This document shows, one piece after another, positions 1 through 10,139 of a stretch of 64,000 bases of DNA. The notes below the pieces were generated by a model that ran no database searches, had not been told where the DNA came from, and saw only the letters and a program-made list of their open reading frames with translations. Made by a program: the position numbers and the translations under genes. Within the stretch, counting starts at the first letter, position 1. Each line of letters begins with the position of its first letter. Source of the DNA: Mycolicibacterium rhodesiae NBB3 (GTDB lineage Bacteria > Actinomycetota > Actinomycetes > Mycobacteriales > Mycobacteriaceae); assembly GCF_000230895.2 (NCBI RefSeq), contig NC_016604.1, positions 2,542,001 to 2,606,000 of the forward strand, written 5' to 3'.

Positions 1-123
1 TCCGGAGATCTCGCCGAGCCCGTCGCGGACGGCCGCCTCACCGCCGTCGTCGATGGTCAGCACCAGGAAGATGGCCGCAGGTGTCAGTGGCGCCGTAACC
101 GGCTGCGGCAGTGGTGCGGGCAC
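1..123 (-). CDS. DyP-type peroxidase, N-terminal part (runs off window)
   Basis: The minus-strand frame from a GTG at 123 down to base 1 is open for 41 codons. It reads VPAPLPQPVTAPLTPAAIFL and continues with a conserved TI-DDGGE segment, which is how actinobacterial DyP-type haem peroxidases begin. A stop codon lies in frame just upstream (133-135), so the GTG is the only usable start. In M. tuberculosis the gene facing pepC at this place is the DyP peroxidase Rv0799c, often paired with an encapsulin gene that would lie outside this window. Only the N-terminus is present, so the haem ligands cannot be checked. Confidence 0.8.
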   Translation of the reverse strand, partial: MPAPLPQPVTAPLTPAAIFLVLTIDDGGEAAVRDGLGEISG

Positions 124-175
124 CGTTTGACCCTAATTCAAGATCGTCGACCGTGATCGGAGAAGATGAAGAACC

Positions 176-1429
176 ATGTCGGCAAGTGCAGCGGGCCTGT
201 GTGAGTTCATCGACGCGTCGCCGTCGCCGTTTCATGTCTGCGAGACGGCGGCCGAGCGGCTGAGGGCCGCCGGTTACACCGAGCTGTCCGAGCGCGACGC
301 GTGGCCAGCCTCAGGCCGGTTCTACACGGTGCGCGCCGGCTCACTGGTGGCGTGGCACGCGATCGAAGAGAACGCTCCGTTCCGAATCGTCGGCGGGCAC
401 ACCGACAGTCCGAACCTGCGCGTCAAACAGCATCCCGACCGCTTCGTATCGGGCTGGCAGGTCGTCGCACTTGCGCCCTACGGCGGCGCGTGGCTGAACT
501 CATGGCTGGACCGCGACCTCGGGATCAGCGGGCGGTTGTCGGTGCGAACGGCGGCCGGGATCGACCACCGGCTCATCCGGATCGACGAGCCGATCCTGCG
601 TGTACCGCAGCTGGCCATCCACCTCGCCGAGGACCGCAAAGCGGTGGCTCTGGACCCGCAGCGCCACGTCAACGCCGTCTGGGGAGTCGGCAGCGGCACC
701 CGGTCCTTCCTCGGCTATGTGGCCGAGCGCGCCGGTGTCGACGTCACCGATGTGCTCGGGGCGGACCTGATGACCCACGACCTCGCCCCGTCGAGAACCG
801 TCGGTGCCGGGCACGAGCTGGTCAGCGCGCCGCGGCTGGACAACCAGGCCACCTGCTACGCCGGGTTGGAGGCTCTGTTGGCCGCCGAACCCCGTGGGTA
901 CACGCCCGTGCTGGCGCTGTTCGACCACGAGGAGGTCGGTTCGCAGTCCGACCACGGCGCGCAATCCGAACTGCTGCCCACGGTGCTCGAGCGCATCACG
1001 CTGGCCGCAGGCGGCGGTCGCGAGGAACTGCTGCGCCGGCTCCCGGGCTCGATGGTGGCCTCCGGCGACATGGCCCACGCCACGCACCCCAACTATCCCG
1101 AGCGCCACGAACCCGGACACCTCATCGAGGTCAACGCCGGACCGGTGCTGAAGGTGCAGCCGAATCTGCGCTACGCCACCGACGGACGGACCGCGGCGGC
1201 GTTCGCGCTGGCGTGCGCTCAGGCCGGCGTCCCGCTGCAGCGCTACGAGCACCGCGCCGACCTGCCGTGCGGATCGACGATCGGGCCGATGACCTCGGCG
1301 CGCACCGGCATTCCGACGGTCGACGTGGGCGCTGCTCAGCTGGCGATGCATTCGGCTCGCGAGCTGATGGGCGCCGACGACGTCGCGGCCTATTCCGCGG
1401 CGCTCGGGGCGTTCCTGGCGCCGGTCTGA
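176..1429 (+). CDS. pepC: M18 family aminopeptidase
   Basis: This 417-residue protein is a cytosolic zinc aminopeptidase of the M18 (aspartyl aminopeptidase/ApeB) family, which removes N-terminal residues from peptides. Family motifs appear in order: [12 protein letters not shown] with the first metal-binding His-Asp, DHEEVGS with the catalytic Glu pair, [12 protein letters not shown], and a C-terminal SIG-like [11 protein letters not shown] followed by [10 protein letters not shown]. It is divergent from the DyP gene as in M. tuberculosis Rv0799c/Rv0800. The ATG at 176 gives the normal family length. Its last codons ([12 protein letters not shown]) are repeated in modified form at 4517-4555, beyond an inserted block, so the 3' end of this gene is a recombination junction. 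Confidence 0.93.
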   Translation: MSASAAGLCEFIDASPSPFHVCETAAERLRAAGYTELSERDAWPASGRFYTVRAGSLVAWHAIEENAPFRIVGGHTDSPNLRVKQHPDRFVSGWQVVALAPYGGAWLNSWLDRDLGISGRLSVRTAAGIDHRLIRIDEPILRVPQLAIHLAEDRKAVALDPQRHVNAVWGVGSGTRSFLGYVAERAGVDVTDVLGADLMTHDLAPSRTVGAGHELVSAPRLDNQATCYAGLEALLAAEPRGYTPVLALFDHEEVGSQSDHGAQSELLPTVLERITLAAGGGREELLRRLPGSMVASGDMAHATHPNYPERHEPGHLIEVNAGPVLKVQPNLRYATDGRTAAAFALACAQAGVPLQRYEHRADLPCGSTIGPMTSARTGIPTVDVGAAQLAMHSARELMGADDVAAYSAALGAFLAPV

Positions 1430-1544
1430 GTTCAATCACCTCAACGCGACACCGGTTGAGGGCCGTCGGCGCCGTTGCCATGCACCCGTTTGCCGCGCTG
1501 CAGTCCGAGTGCTCGTTGCGACCGGCGTCGAAGGCCGATGTCGA

Positions 1545-2693
1545 CTACGGGCGGCGGAGGGTCAGAGCGAGGTGCGTGTTATCGGGTAGCTCGCCAGGCT
1601 CGACCAGGGCGATCCAACCGCCCCGACGGAGCACGATTTCGATCAGTTCGTCCACGGCATCGTCGATGACGTCGGGATGGTCTACGTCCTGTGCGGGCAC
1701 CAGGGTGTCTCCGGTGTCGTCAAGCCGGGCCGGGTAGTAATAGTGCTCTTCGACTGCGAGCATCTCTGGGCGCTCCCATCGGGCTGCGAGCCAGGCACTC
1801 TCGATGTCGCGCAGTACCCGCCCGCTACGGGCCCGGCGTTCGATGTGGTCAAGAGCTTCTTTGCTTCGAGACTTCAGGTATCCGCCCAACACCGGGCGAA
1901 TGAGTTCGACGAGTTGGGCGGCAGGGGTAGTGAGGTGATTGCCCTTGACAACCCCGGCCAGCCGGGCTGTGTTGCGGGATATTCTCCGAAAAGTCGACGC
2001 GGTCGGTTCGGCGGCGGCGAGTATCAGGGGGGCCGGGTTGAGCCTCAGTGCGGTGCCGAGTGCGCGGTCAACACGCCGTAAGAACGCGTCGGTGGGTACA
2101 GCGGTGCGGCCGCGGTTGCTGTCGGCGACGCGACGGTGCACAGGGAACGCGCCTGCGGATGACGGGGCGAGGGTGGCGCCGTGCCCGTGCAGTAGGCGAG
2201 CTTGGTCGCTGGACAGCAGCAGCACGTTGTGGCGTGGCGTGTGGTGCAAGGCGCGCACCAGGTCTCGGGTCGCGAAGGTGGGATCGATGACGCATCGGTC
2301 GATCACCGGAACTGGAAGTGTGGCCCAGCAGCTGTGAGCGCGATTGACGAAAAACGCTGTCGCCAGGTCGGCCGGCTGTGAGACCGCTTCGTCAATCATC
2401 GTGCCGAGCGCGGCGAGTAGCGCTGAGGCGTCAGTGCACCCCTCGGTTTCCAGCCGTTGCCGGGCGCGGCCAGCGAGGAATCGCAACGTGGCGATGTCTT
2501 GGCCGCCGGTGCGGGCGCCGGGCTTGGTGTTCGCCAGGATCGAGATGCTCGGGTCGGCCCGCATCGACTGCAGGAGGGTCACCGTATTCGCATTGACCGG
2601 GATGACATGGCTGCCCTCAGTCGTACCGAGCACAGATGCGTCGGGAGAAGCGCCGCAGTTGTTGGGGCGGAGCGTGGAAGGGACATCGGTCAT
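1545..2693 (-). CDS. baeRF-family protein (bacterial eRF1-like, possible ribosome hibernation factor)
   Basis: This 382-residue protein ends in a segment typical of the third domain of bacterial archaeo-eukaryotic release-factor homologues: a DDAVDELIEIVLRRGGW helix-strand unit followed by a short LALTLR tail. The central part has the alternating hydrophobic strands and HNVLLLSSDQARLLHG segment of these proteins. Known relatives include the hibernation factor Balon, which binds the ribosomal A site. Membership of the baeRF group is a motif reading, and the hibernation role is inference. The ATG at 2693 is preferred over the upstream GTG at 2765, because that GTG lies inside a riboswitch aptamer. 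The leader at 2748-2856 is a second yybP-ykoY Mn2+ riboswitch, so expression is probably manganese-dependent. The gene lies in an inserted block. Confidence 0.72.
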   Translation of the reverse strand: MTDVPSTLRPNNCGASPDASVLGTTEGSHVIPVNANTVTLLQSMRADPSISILANTKPGARTGGQDIATLRFLAGRARQRLETEGCTDASALLAALGTMIDEAVSQPADLATAFFVNRAHSCWATLPVPVIDRCVIDPTFATRDLVRALHHTPRHNVLLLSSDQARLLHGHGATLAPSSAGAFPVHRRVADSNRGRTAVPTDAFLRRVDRALGTALRLNPAPLILAAAEPTASTFRRISRNTARLAGVVKGNHLTTPAAQLVELIRPVLGGYLKSRSKEALDHIERRARSGRVLRDIESAWLAARWERPEMLAVEEHYYYPARLDDTGDTLVPAQDVDHPDVIDDAVDELIEIVLRRGGWIALVEPGELPDNTHLALTLRRP

Positions 2694-2747
2694 GGCGGAT
2701 CCCGTCTGAATGGCACCGACGCCGCGTTGACGGATCAGTGCGCTCGA

Positions 2748-2856
2748 CGAGGTCTTCCTCCGCACGTCTGCAAGCTAAACCAGTTGTGCGCCTGCGCCGG
2801 GTCCGGATGGCCGGAACGTGTTGACGACGTCAGGGCTAGATGAGGTACTCCCCTCG
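2748..2856 (-). ncRNA. yybP-ykoY manganese riboswitch upstream of the baeRF gene
   Basis: Reading the minus strand from 2856, the leader opens with CGAGG then the conserved GGGGAGTACC. It continues to CGTCGTCAACACG followed at once by a TCCGG/CCGGA hairpin, and closes with GAAGACCTCG. The end CCTCG can pair with the start CGAGG as stem P1. These are the diagnostic L1 (GGGGAGUA), L3 (CGUCANNACG) and 3' AGACCU elements of the yybP-ykoY family, which bind Mn2+. A second copy precedes the TerC gene at 3353-3460. Downstream, an 8-bp stem formed by 2729-2736 and 2698-2706 (one bulge) would cover the region just before the ATG at 2693, a plausible translational platform. Confidence 0.85.
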
Positions 2857-2862
2857 GTACCC

Positions 2863-2891
2863 AGAATGACGAAATCCAGTTCGTCTGTCAA
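2863..2891 (-). promoter_or_regulatory. SigA-type promoter of the baeRF riboswitch transcript
   Basis: On the minus strand TTGACA (2886-2891) is followed by a 17-nt spacer and CATTCT (2863-2868). The predicted transcript would begin about 7 nt later, immediately before the riboswitch P1 stem. The promoter and start region match the TerC promoter at 3316-3344 almost base for base, including the shared ATTTCGTCATTCTGGG. Confidence 0.75.
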
Positions 2892-2910
2892 GAAGCGTGC
2901 AGAACACGTG

Positions 2911-3273
2911 TCACGCCCTCGGCAGTGGGCCCAATGCAGAAATGAGATCCGCCACGCGGTGATGCGCTTCCAGTGGATGGCGCAGATACCCGTCGGGGTT
3001 GACGCCGTACTGGTTTCGGCGACCGACCTTCGTGCGGGTGACATAGCCGCCGTGGATCAGGTCCGAAACGATGAGTTGCACTGCGCGGCTAGTGATCCCC
3101 ACCCTCGCGGCGATCTCGGGCAAAGTCAGCAGCGGGTCTGCGGCGAGTACGAGCAGGACGTGAGCGTGGTTGCTCAAGAATGTCCACGACCCCGGCGCCG
3201 CCGCCCCGGTGCCCTTGGCCTGCACCGTGGTGGTCGGCGCGGAGTTCTTGGCGGGAGATTCCGAGGAGCGCAT
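2911..3273 (-). CDS. winged helix-turn-helix transcriptional regulator
   Basis: About 120 residues from the ATG at 3273. The core contains a clear DNA-binding unit: LTLPEIAARVGITSRAVQLIVSDLIHGGYVTR, i.e. helix, turn, recognition helix and a wing ending in KVGRRNQYGVN, like MarR/ArsR-type winged-helix proteins. The C-terminus (PLEAHHRVADLISALG) would form a dimerisation helix. An in-frame GTG exists upstream at 3324, but it lies in the divergent TerC promoter, so the inner ATG is preferred. The gene sits between two outward-facing, near-identical promoter-riboswitch leaders and may regulate one or both, or itself. No ligand-binding domain is visible. Confidence 0.75.
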   Translation of the reverse strand: MRSSESPAKNSAPTTTVQAKGTGAAAPGSWTFLSNHAHVLLVLAADPLLTLPEIAARVGITSRAVQLIVSDLIHGGYVTRTKVGRRNQYGVNPDGYLRHPLEAHHRVADLISALGPLPRA

Positions 3274-3315
3274 GCCGCACGACGTTAGGGCATTGAGACT
3301 CGGCTGGCCGCGGGG

Positions 3316-3344
3316 TTGACACACGAAGAAAATTTCGTCATTCT
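3316..3344 (+). promoter_or_regulatory. SigA-type promoter of the TerC riboswitch transcript
   Basis: TTGACA (3316-3321), a 17-nt spacer and CATTCT (3339-3344) form a good housekeeping promoter. The aptamer P1 stem begins 9 nt downstream. It is a near copy of the promoter at 2863-2891 on the other strand. Confidence 0.78.
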
Positions 3345-3352
3345 GGGAGCGC

Positions 3353-3460
3353 GGAGGGGAGTACCCGCCTCGCTCGGATCGTCATTACGGCCGCCCCCTG
3401 CGGCGGCCCGGTTCGAGCGCCACGACTCGCGACAAGCGGGAAATGGTTGGGGAGACCTCC
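3353..3460 (+). ncRNA. yybP-ykoY manganese riboswitch upstream of the TerC gene
   Basis: The leader contains GGAGGGGAGTACCC at its 5' end, GATCGTCATTACGG in the middle followed by a GC-rich hairpin, and GGAGACCTCC at its 3' end. GGAGG (3353-3357) pairs with CCTCC (3456-3460) to form P1. These are the invariant features of the yybP-ykoY family, whose established ligand is Mn2+ and which often controls TerC/Alx-type genes. Its 3' strand overlaps the anti-SD arm of the hairpin at 3455-3483. Ligand-stabilised P1 and that hairpin therefore exclude each other, which predicts an ON switch acting on translation. Confidence 0.9.
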
Positions 3461-3483
3461 GGTTCACAGTTCGAACCGGAGGT
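3455..3483 (+). promoter_or_regulatory. Shine-Dalgarno-sequestering hairpin (riboswitch expression platform)
   Basis: ACCTCCGGTTC (3455-3465) and GAACCGGAGGT (3473-3483) are perfect 11-bp complements around a 7-nt loop. The 3' arm contains the GGAGG ribosome-binding site of the TerC gene. The 5' arm is also the P1 3' strand of the riboswitch. Without Mn2+ the hairpin should hide the ribosome-binding site; when P1 forms it should be released. Confidence 0.85.
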
Positions 3484-3489
3484 ATGAGA

Positions 3490-4479
3490 GTGAGTGTTCC
3501 GCTATGGGCATGGGGCGCTGTCCTGGCCGTCATCCTGGTCATGCTCGCCATCGATTTGTTCGCCCATCGCGAGGCGCATGTGGTCGGGGTGCGGGAGGCC
3601 GCTATCTGGTCGGCGGTGTGGGTCACGCTGGGTCTAGGTTTCGGCGCCGTCGTGTGGCGGGTGTGGGGTGCAGAGTTCGCCGCCCAGTACTACGCCGGCT
3701 ACGTGATCGAGAAATCGCTTGCGGTTGACAACGTGTTCGTCTTCGCGATCATCTTCAGCTACTTCGCGGTCCCACGGCAGTACCAGCACCGAGTGTTGTT
3801 CTACGGCGTGCTCGGCGCGCTGGTATTCCGGGCAGTGTTCATCGCCGCCGGCTCGGTGCTCATCGCGAGCTTCGCCTGGATCCTGTATATCTTCGGCGCA
3901 TTCCTGGTGACCACCGGGATCCGAATGGCGTTGCACCGCAACGAAACAATCGATCCCGAGCGCAGCATCGTGCTGCGGCTGTTTCGCCGCCTCGTTCCAG
4001 TCACGGACACCTACCACGGCCAGAAATTCCTCATCCGGAAGGCGGGGAGGTGGGTAGCCACTCCTCTGCTCGCGGTGCTGGTTCTCGTCGAGGTCACCGA
4101 CATCGTCTTCGCCGTGGACTCGATCCCTGCCATCTTCGCTGTCACCCAACAACCGTTCCTGGTGTTCACCTCCAACGCGTTCGCCATCCTCGGTCTGCGA
4201 GCCATGTACTTCTTGCTCGCCGACCTCATTCACCGCTTCATCTACCTCAAACTCGGTCTCGCCATGGTGCTGGTCTGGGTCGGCGTCAAGATGCTGCTGC
4301 TGGAGATCTACAAGATCCCCACAGGCGTCTCTCTGGCCGTCGTCGTCGCCCTGCTGACCGGTGCCGTAACCGCGAGTTGGATCCGCACTCGCAGCGTCAC
4401 CAACTCCGCTATGAACGGTTCCGACGCGAACCCACGGAGCGAGGCACCCGAGACGGACGCCATGCCGCGCACGCGCTGA
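3490..4479 (+). CDS. TerC/Alx-family integral membrane protein (probable Mn2+ exporter)
   Basis: This 329-residue polytopic membrane protein has the TerC-family signatures: LAIDLFAHR after the first membrane segment, EKSLAVDNVFVFAIIF, and later EVTDIVFAVDSIPAIFAVT with the paired acidic residues inside membrane helices. TerC relatives such as Alx and MeeF are linked to Mn2+ efflux, which fits the Mn2+ riboswitch in front. The GTG at 3490 lies 7 nt after the GGAGG box and gives the family-typical start MSVPLWAW. The ATG at 3484 is only 1 nt from that box and is less likely. The cytosolic C-terminal tail is hydrophilic and unconserved. The gene belongs to the inserted block between pepC and the SnoaL gene. 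Confidence 0.9.
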   Translation: MSVPLWAWGAVLAVILVMLAIDLFAHREAHVVGVREAAIWSAVWVTLGLGFGAVVWRVWGAEFAAQYYAGYVIEKSLAVDNVFVFAIIFSYFAVPRQYQHRVLFYGVLGALVFRAVFIAAGSVLIASFAWILYIFGAFLVTTGIRMALHRNETIDPERSIVLRLFRRLVPVTDTYHGQKFLIRKAGRWVATPLLAVLVLVEVTDIVFAVDSIPAIFAVTQQPFLVFTSNAFAILGLRAMYFLLADLIHRFIYLKLGLAMVLVWVGVKMLLLEIYKIPTGVSLAVVVALLTGAVTASWIRTRSVTNSAMNGSDANPRSEAPETDAMPRTR

Positions 4480-4516
4480 ACACCGCATCGGCGAGAGCAT
4501 CCGAAGTCATCCCACG

Positions 4517-4555
4517 TACGCCGCGGCGCTCGGGGCGTTCCTGTCACCGGCCTGA
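4517..4555 (+). pseudogene. duplicated 3' end of pepC (insertion scar)
   Basis: These 13 codons read YAAALGAFLSPA-stop, against [16 protein letters not shown] at the true end of pepC (1391-1429). The two 40-bp stretches match over a 23-base perfect run plus scattered positions. The copy has no start and no upstream homology, so it is a relic of an older pepC end separated from its gene when block 1 inserted. Confidence 0.75.
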
Positions 4556-4562
4556 GCCGACC

Positions 4563-4952
4563 TCAGGACTCGTCGACCTCGTCGTAGCGGATGACGTTCT
4601 CCACCACGACGCCGTCGCGGGCGCGGACGCGGTCGAGTCCGCGGATCACGAGCGGGCCGTCCGGACCGGTGCCCCGGCCGACGTAGTGCAGGTACACCAA
4701 TTGTTCGCCGGGGGCGCGACCGTCGACGGTCGCGCTGTCGACGAGCTCTAGGCGCAGGTCGGGGATGGTGGTGATGAGGTCGGCGATCTTGGCGGTGTAC
4801 GCGGCGCGTCCGCAGACCGGTCTCGGCTCGCCCTGCCAATAGCCGACGATGTCGTCGGCCAGGATGTCGTCGATGCGGGACGCGTCGGGGGCGGCCCAGA
4901 ACGCTGCCCACATCTCGGCGCTGAACTTCGGATGGGTTTGGGTCTCAGTCAT
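4563..4952 (-). CDS. SnoaL-like / NTF2-fold protein
   Basis: The 129-residue sequence has the layout of a small cone-shaped NTF2/SnoaL domain: an N-terminal helix with FWAAPDASRIDDILADDIVGYW, GRAAYTAKIADLITTIPDLRLEL, and paired C-terminal strands VYLHYVGRGTG and LDRVRARDGVVVENVIRYDE. Such proteins are small-molecule isomerases, hydrolases or binding proteins; the substrate cannot be told. It is divergent from the VOC gene across 86 bp that contain an ATTACG/CGTAAT inverted repeat (4987-5003). Confidence 0.7.
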   Translation of the reverse strand: MTETQTHPKFSAEMWAAFWAAPDASRIDDILADDIVGYWQGEPRPVCGRAAYTAKIADLITTIPDLRLELVDSATVDGRAPGEQLVYLHYVGRGTGPDGPLVIRGLDRVRARDGVVVENVIRYDEVDES

Positions 4953-4986
4953 ACCCTCAGCGTGCGGGCGTGGGTGGTGTCACTCA

Positions 4987-5003
4987 ATTACGCGCGACGT
5001 AAT
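4987..5003. promoter_or_regulatory. inverted repeat in divergent promoter region (possible operator)
   Basis: ATTACG (4987-4992) and CGTAAT (4998-5003) form a perfect 6-bp inverted repeat with a 5-bp centre. It lies between the divergent SnoaL-like and VOC genes, where a repressor site would be expected. No regulator is encoded next to it. Confidence 0.35.
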
Positions 5004-5038
5004 CGCCCGTGTCACCGGGCTGCTCTAGGGTCAGCGCC

Positions 5039-5386
5039 ATGACACTCACGGTGGAGATGATCACGTTCGATTGCGTCGATCCCGACGCCCTTGCCGCCTG
5101 GTGGGCGCGGGCGGCGGGAGGCGACGTCAACGCCGTAGCCCCAGGTGAATTCGTCATGGTCACCAGCGAGGGGCGACCTGCGCTGGGCTTCCAGCGGGTG
5201 CCCGACCCGACACCTGGAAAGAACAAGGTCCATTTGGATTTCCACGCCGCCGACAAGGAGGCCGAGGTCGCCCGACTGGTCGATTTGGGCGCGCGGGAGA
5301 CCGCCCGCAACAGCTTCGGGCCGGAGTTCGACTGGGTCGTCATGGCCGACCCCGAGGGCAACGCGTTCTGTGTGGCGGGCAGCTGA
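5039..5386 (+). CDS. VOC (glyoxalase/bleomycin-resistance) family protein
   Basis: A 115-residue protein with the VOC beta-alpha-beta-beta-beta arrangement: VEMITFDCVDPDALAAWWARA at the N-terminus, PALGFQRVPD, HLDFHAADKEAEVARLVDLGA, and the closing VVMADPEGNAFCVAG characteristic of the fold. It matches the position and type of M. tuberculosis Rv0801 just before purL. The start ATGACACTC at 5039 is chosen because the upstream ORF extension crosses the promoter region. Substrate unknown. Confidence 0.85.
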   Translation: MTLTVEMITFDCVDPDALAAWWARAAGGDVNAVAPGEFVMVTSEGRPALGFQRVPDPTPGKNKVHLDFHAADKEAEVARLVDLGARETARNSFGPEFDWVVMADPEGNAFCVAGS

Positions 5387-5421
5387 CCGCGCTCCCACCG
5401 CCCGGGACCTAGACTGGCCAC

Positions 5422-7766
<2,345 letters not shown>

Positions 7767-7770
<4 letters not shown>

Positions 7771-9491
7771 GTGCGCCGACCCGCGAACGCCATCCGCTGT
7801 ATGTCTGGGCATGGAGCCTGGTCCGGCTCGACTTCGTCGGCGTCGCCTTCGGGGCGCTGTTCTTCTGCCTGTCGCTGACGCCGTCGCTGCTGCCGAGGGA
7901 CTGGCTCTTTCAGGGTTTGATCGGTGGCGTCAACGCCGCCATCGGGTATGGCATCGGGGTCTTCGGGTGGAAGCTTTTCCGGCGCTTCGTGATACGTAGG
8001 CGCGAGTGGTGGCCGCCGCCGAAGCGGGTGCAGTACGTGCTGAAGACCGCGGCCGTGGTGCTGGCCATCGGCGCGAGCGTGCTGATGTTGATCCCCGCCG
8101 CTGCGTGGCAGCGCCAGGTGTCGGCGGTGGTCGGTATCGAAGGTCCCACCACGCTCGGGTACCTGCGGACGCTGATCATCGCGGTACTCGCCGGCGGTGC
8201 ATGCGTCGGCGCGACCCGAATCCTCATCGATCTGATCAAGACGATGGCGAGGTTTTTCATCCGGCGTTGGCATCTGAACGACGAGGTGGCGCTGTTCATC
8301 GGGACCGCGATCGTCGTGGTGCTGGTGATCACGTTCGTCAACGGTGTGCTGGTACGCGGATTCCTCACTGCGTCCAACCGGGTGTTCCAGCCGCAGAACT
8401 TCACCACGCAGGCCGGGATCGTCCAGCCCCTCGAGCCCGAAAGATCCGGCAGTCCAGAGTCTTTCGCTCCCTGGGACACGTTGGGGTACCAGGGACGCAA
8501 TTTCGTCGCCAGCGGTCCGAACGCCGAGGAACTCACGCGTGTCAACGGGAGGCCGGCCAAGGAGCCCATTCGTGCCTACGTCGGTCTGCAGACCGCCGAC
8601 ACCGACGAACAGCGGATGGCGGTACTGCTCAGCGAGCTCGAGCGCACCGGAGCGTTCGACCGCAAGTTGCTCGTGATCATCCCGACCACGGGTACGGGCT
8701 GGATCAATCCGGTGGCGGCACGGTCGCTGGAGATGATGTACAACGGCGACACCGCGCTGGTCGGGTCTCAGTACTCCTATCTGCCGAGCTGGATCTCGTT
8801 CCTCGGCGACCAGCAGAAGTCGATGGAGTCCGGCCGGATGATGATCGACGCCATCCACGAGCGGTGGGAGAAGCTGCCGCCGGACCGGCGACCGAAGCTG
8901 GTGCTCTATGGGGAAAGCCTCGGTTCGATGGCCGGCCAGGGTGCGTTCGCATGGCTGCCCGACATCGCCGACATGGGGTTCTCGTCGGTGCTGTGGGTGG
9001 GGCCGCCGAACGCCAGCCCGCTGTGGCGCGCCATCACCGCGCGCCGCGATCCAGGCACTCCGGAAGTCAGACCGCGGTACGACAATGGCCGGACCGTGCG
9101 GTTCTCGGAGGCCACTGACACGCGCCAGATCGCCGCTGCGGGCACCACACCGTGGGAGGGCACCCGCGTGCTGTTCATGCAGCACCCGTCGGACCCGGTT
9201 GTCTGGTGGTCGCCGGATCTGTTGTTCAGTAAGCCCGACTGGCTGAGGGAGCCGCCGGGCCGCGACCGTACGGCGTCGATGCGGTGGTATCCGATCATCA
9301 CGTTCTGGCAGGTCGCCGTCGACATGACCAACGGGGGTTCGGTGCCTGCCGGCCACGGCCACAACTACGGCGACTATGTGCTCGACGGTTGGGTGGCCGT
9401 CGCGCCGCCCGATGGGTGGACGCCCGAGGACACCCAGCGGATCCGCATAGCGCTGCAGAAGACGGAATCAGAAGACGGTCCCGAATACTAG
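7767..9491 (+). CDS. membrane-anchored alpha/beta-hydrolase (Abhydrolase_9 type)
   Basis: This 574-residue protein begins at a GTG inside the purL stop region (4-bp GTGA overlap). The N-terminal third carries several membrane segments ([20 protein letters not shown], a Gly-rich [21 protein letters not shown] segment, [12 protein letters not shown], a later [16 protein letters not shown]). The C-terminal domain has the nucleophile elbow [15 protein letters not shown] with Ser in G-E-S-L-G, preceded by [14 protein letters not shown] and followed by HPSDPVVWW and a terminal GHGHNYG His. This matches the actinobacterial Abhydrolase_9 family, which has membrane-embedded lipase-like proteins of unknown substrate. 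Confidence 0.85.
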
Positions 9492-10111
9492 TGCTGATCA
9501 AGAGAATTCGCGCACTCGGCCTGTCGGCCATCCTCGTCGCGTGGAGTCTGCTGTCGCCGCGGTTGCCGTCGCGGTGGCATCCGGGCACGCACGCCGCGTT
9601 CGGTACCGCACTGGCCGCATTGACCCGGACGCCGGTGGGACTTCGGCGTTGGTCGGGTGTGCGCCTCGGGCTGCTGTCAGCGGCGTCTGTCGTTGTGGGT
9701 GCCGTTGTCTCCACGGCGTTACCGCGGGTGCGCGAGGAGATGGTCAAACGCAATCTGCCCGACGGCACCCTGCACTGGCTGCTGCTCGGTATCCCATTCG
9801 GAACCGTCGTTTCGGAGGAGGCGGCCTACCGCGGTGCCCTCGGCACCGTCGCCGCCGACGCGTTCGGGCTCGCCGGTGGCCGTCTGGTGCAGGCGACGAC
9901 GTTCGGGTTGTCGCATATCGCCGATGCCCAGCGCACCGGCGAACCGGTCATACCCACCGTGCTGGTGACGGGGTTGGCGGGCTGGGTGTTCGGCTGGCTC
10001 TACGAGCGCTCCGGCAGCCTGCTGGCACCTGTGCTGGCGCATCTTGCGATCAACGAGTCAGGCGCGATCGCGGCAGTGTTGCTGCAACGGGCGGACCCGA
10101 ATTCCGCCTGA
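9491..10111 (+). CDS. CPBP-family intramembrane glutamic protease
   Basis: 206 residues from the GTG at 9491, which shares one base with the stop codon of the hydrolase gene. The CPBP/Rce1-like motifs are intact: VVSEEAAYRG (EExxxR), TTFGLSH (FxxxH) and LAHLAINES (HxxxN), in multiple membrane helices. Such proteins are CAAX-protease homologues, with roles in peptide processing or immunity in bacteria. It occupies the position of Rv0804 after purL in M. tuberculosis. The translational coupling suggests an operon with purL and the membrane hydrolase. Confidence 0.87.
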   Translation: MLIKRIRALGLSAILVAWSLLSPRLPSRWHPGTHAAFGTALAALTRTPVGLRRWSGVRLGLLSAASVVVGAVVSTALPRVREEMVKRNLPDGTLHWLLLGIPFGTVVSEEAAYRGALGTVAADAFGLAGGRLVQATTFGLSHIADAQRTGEPVIPTVLVTGLAGWVFGWLYERSGSLLAPVLAHLAINESGAIAAVLLQRADPNSA

Positions 10112-10139
10112 CACAAATCACATTGCGTATGGTCTGCGC

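Noticed and set aside
301..1737. 478-codon plus-strand frame overlapping pepC
   Set aside because: Arg/Ala/Gly-rich +2-frame shadow of pepC without any family motif.
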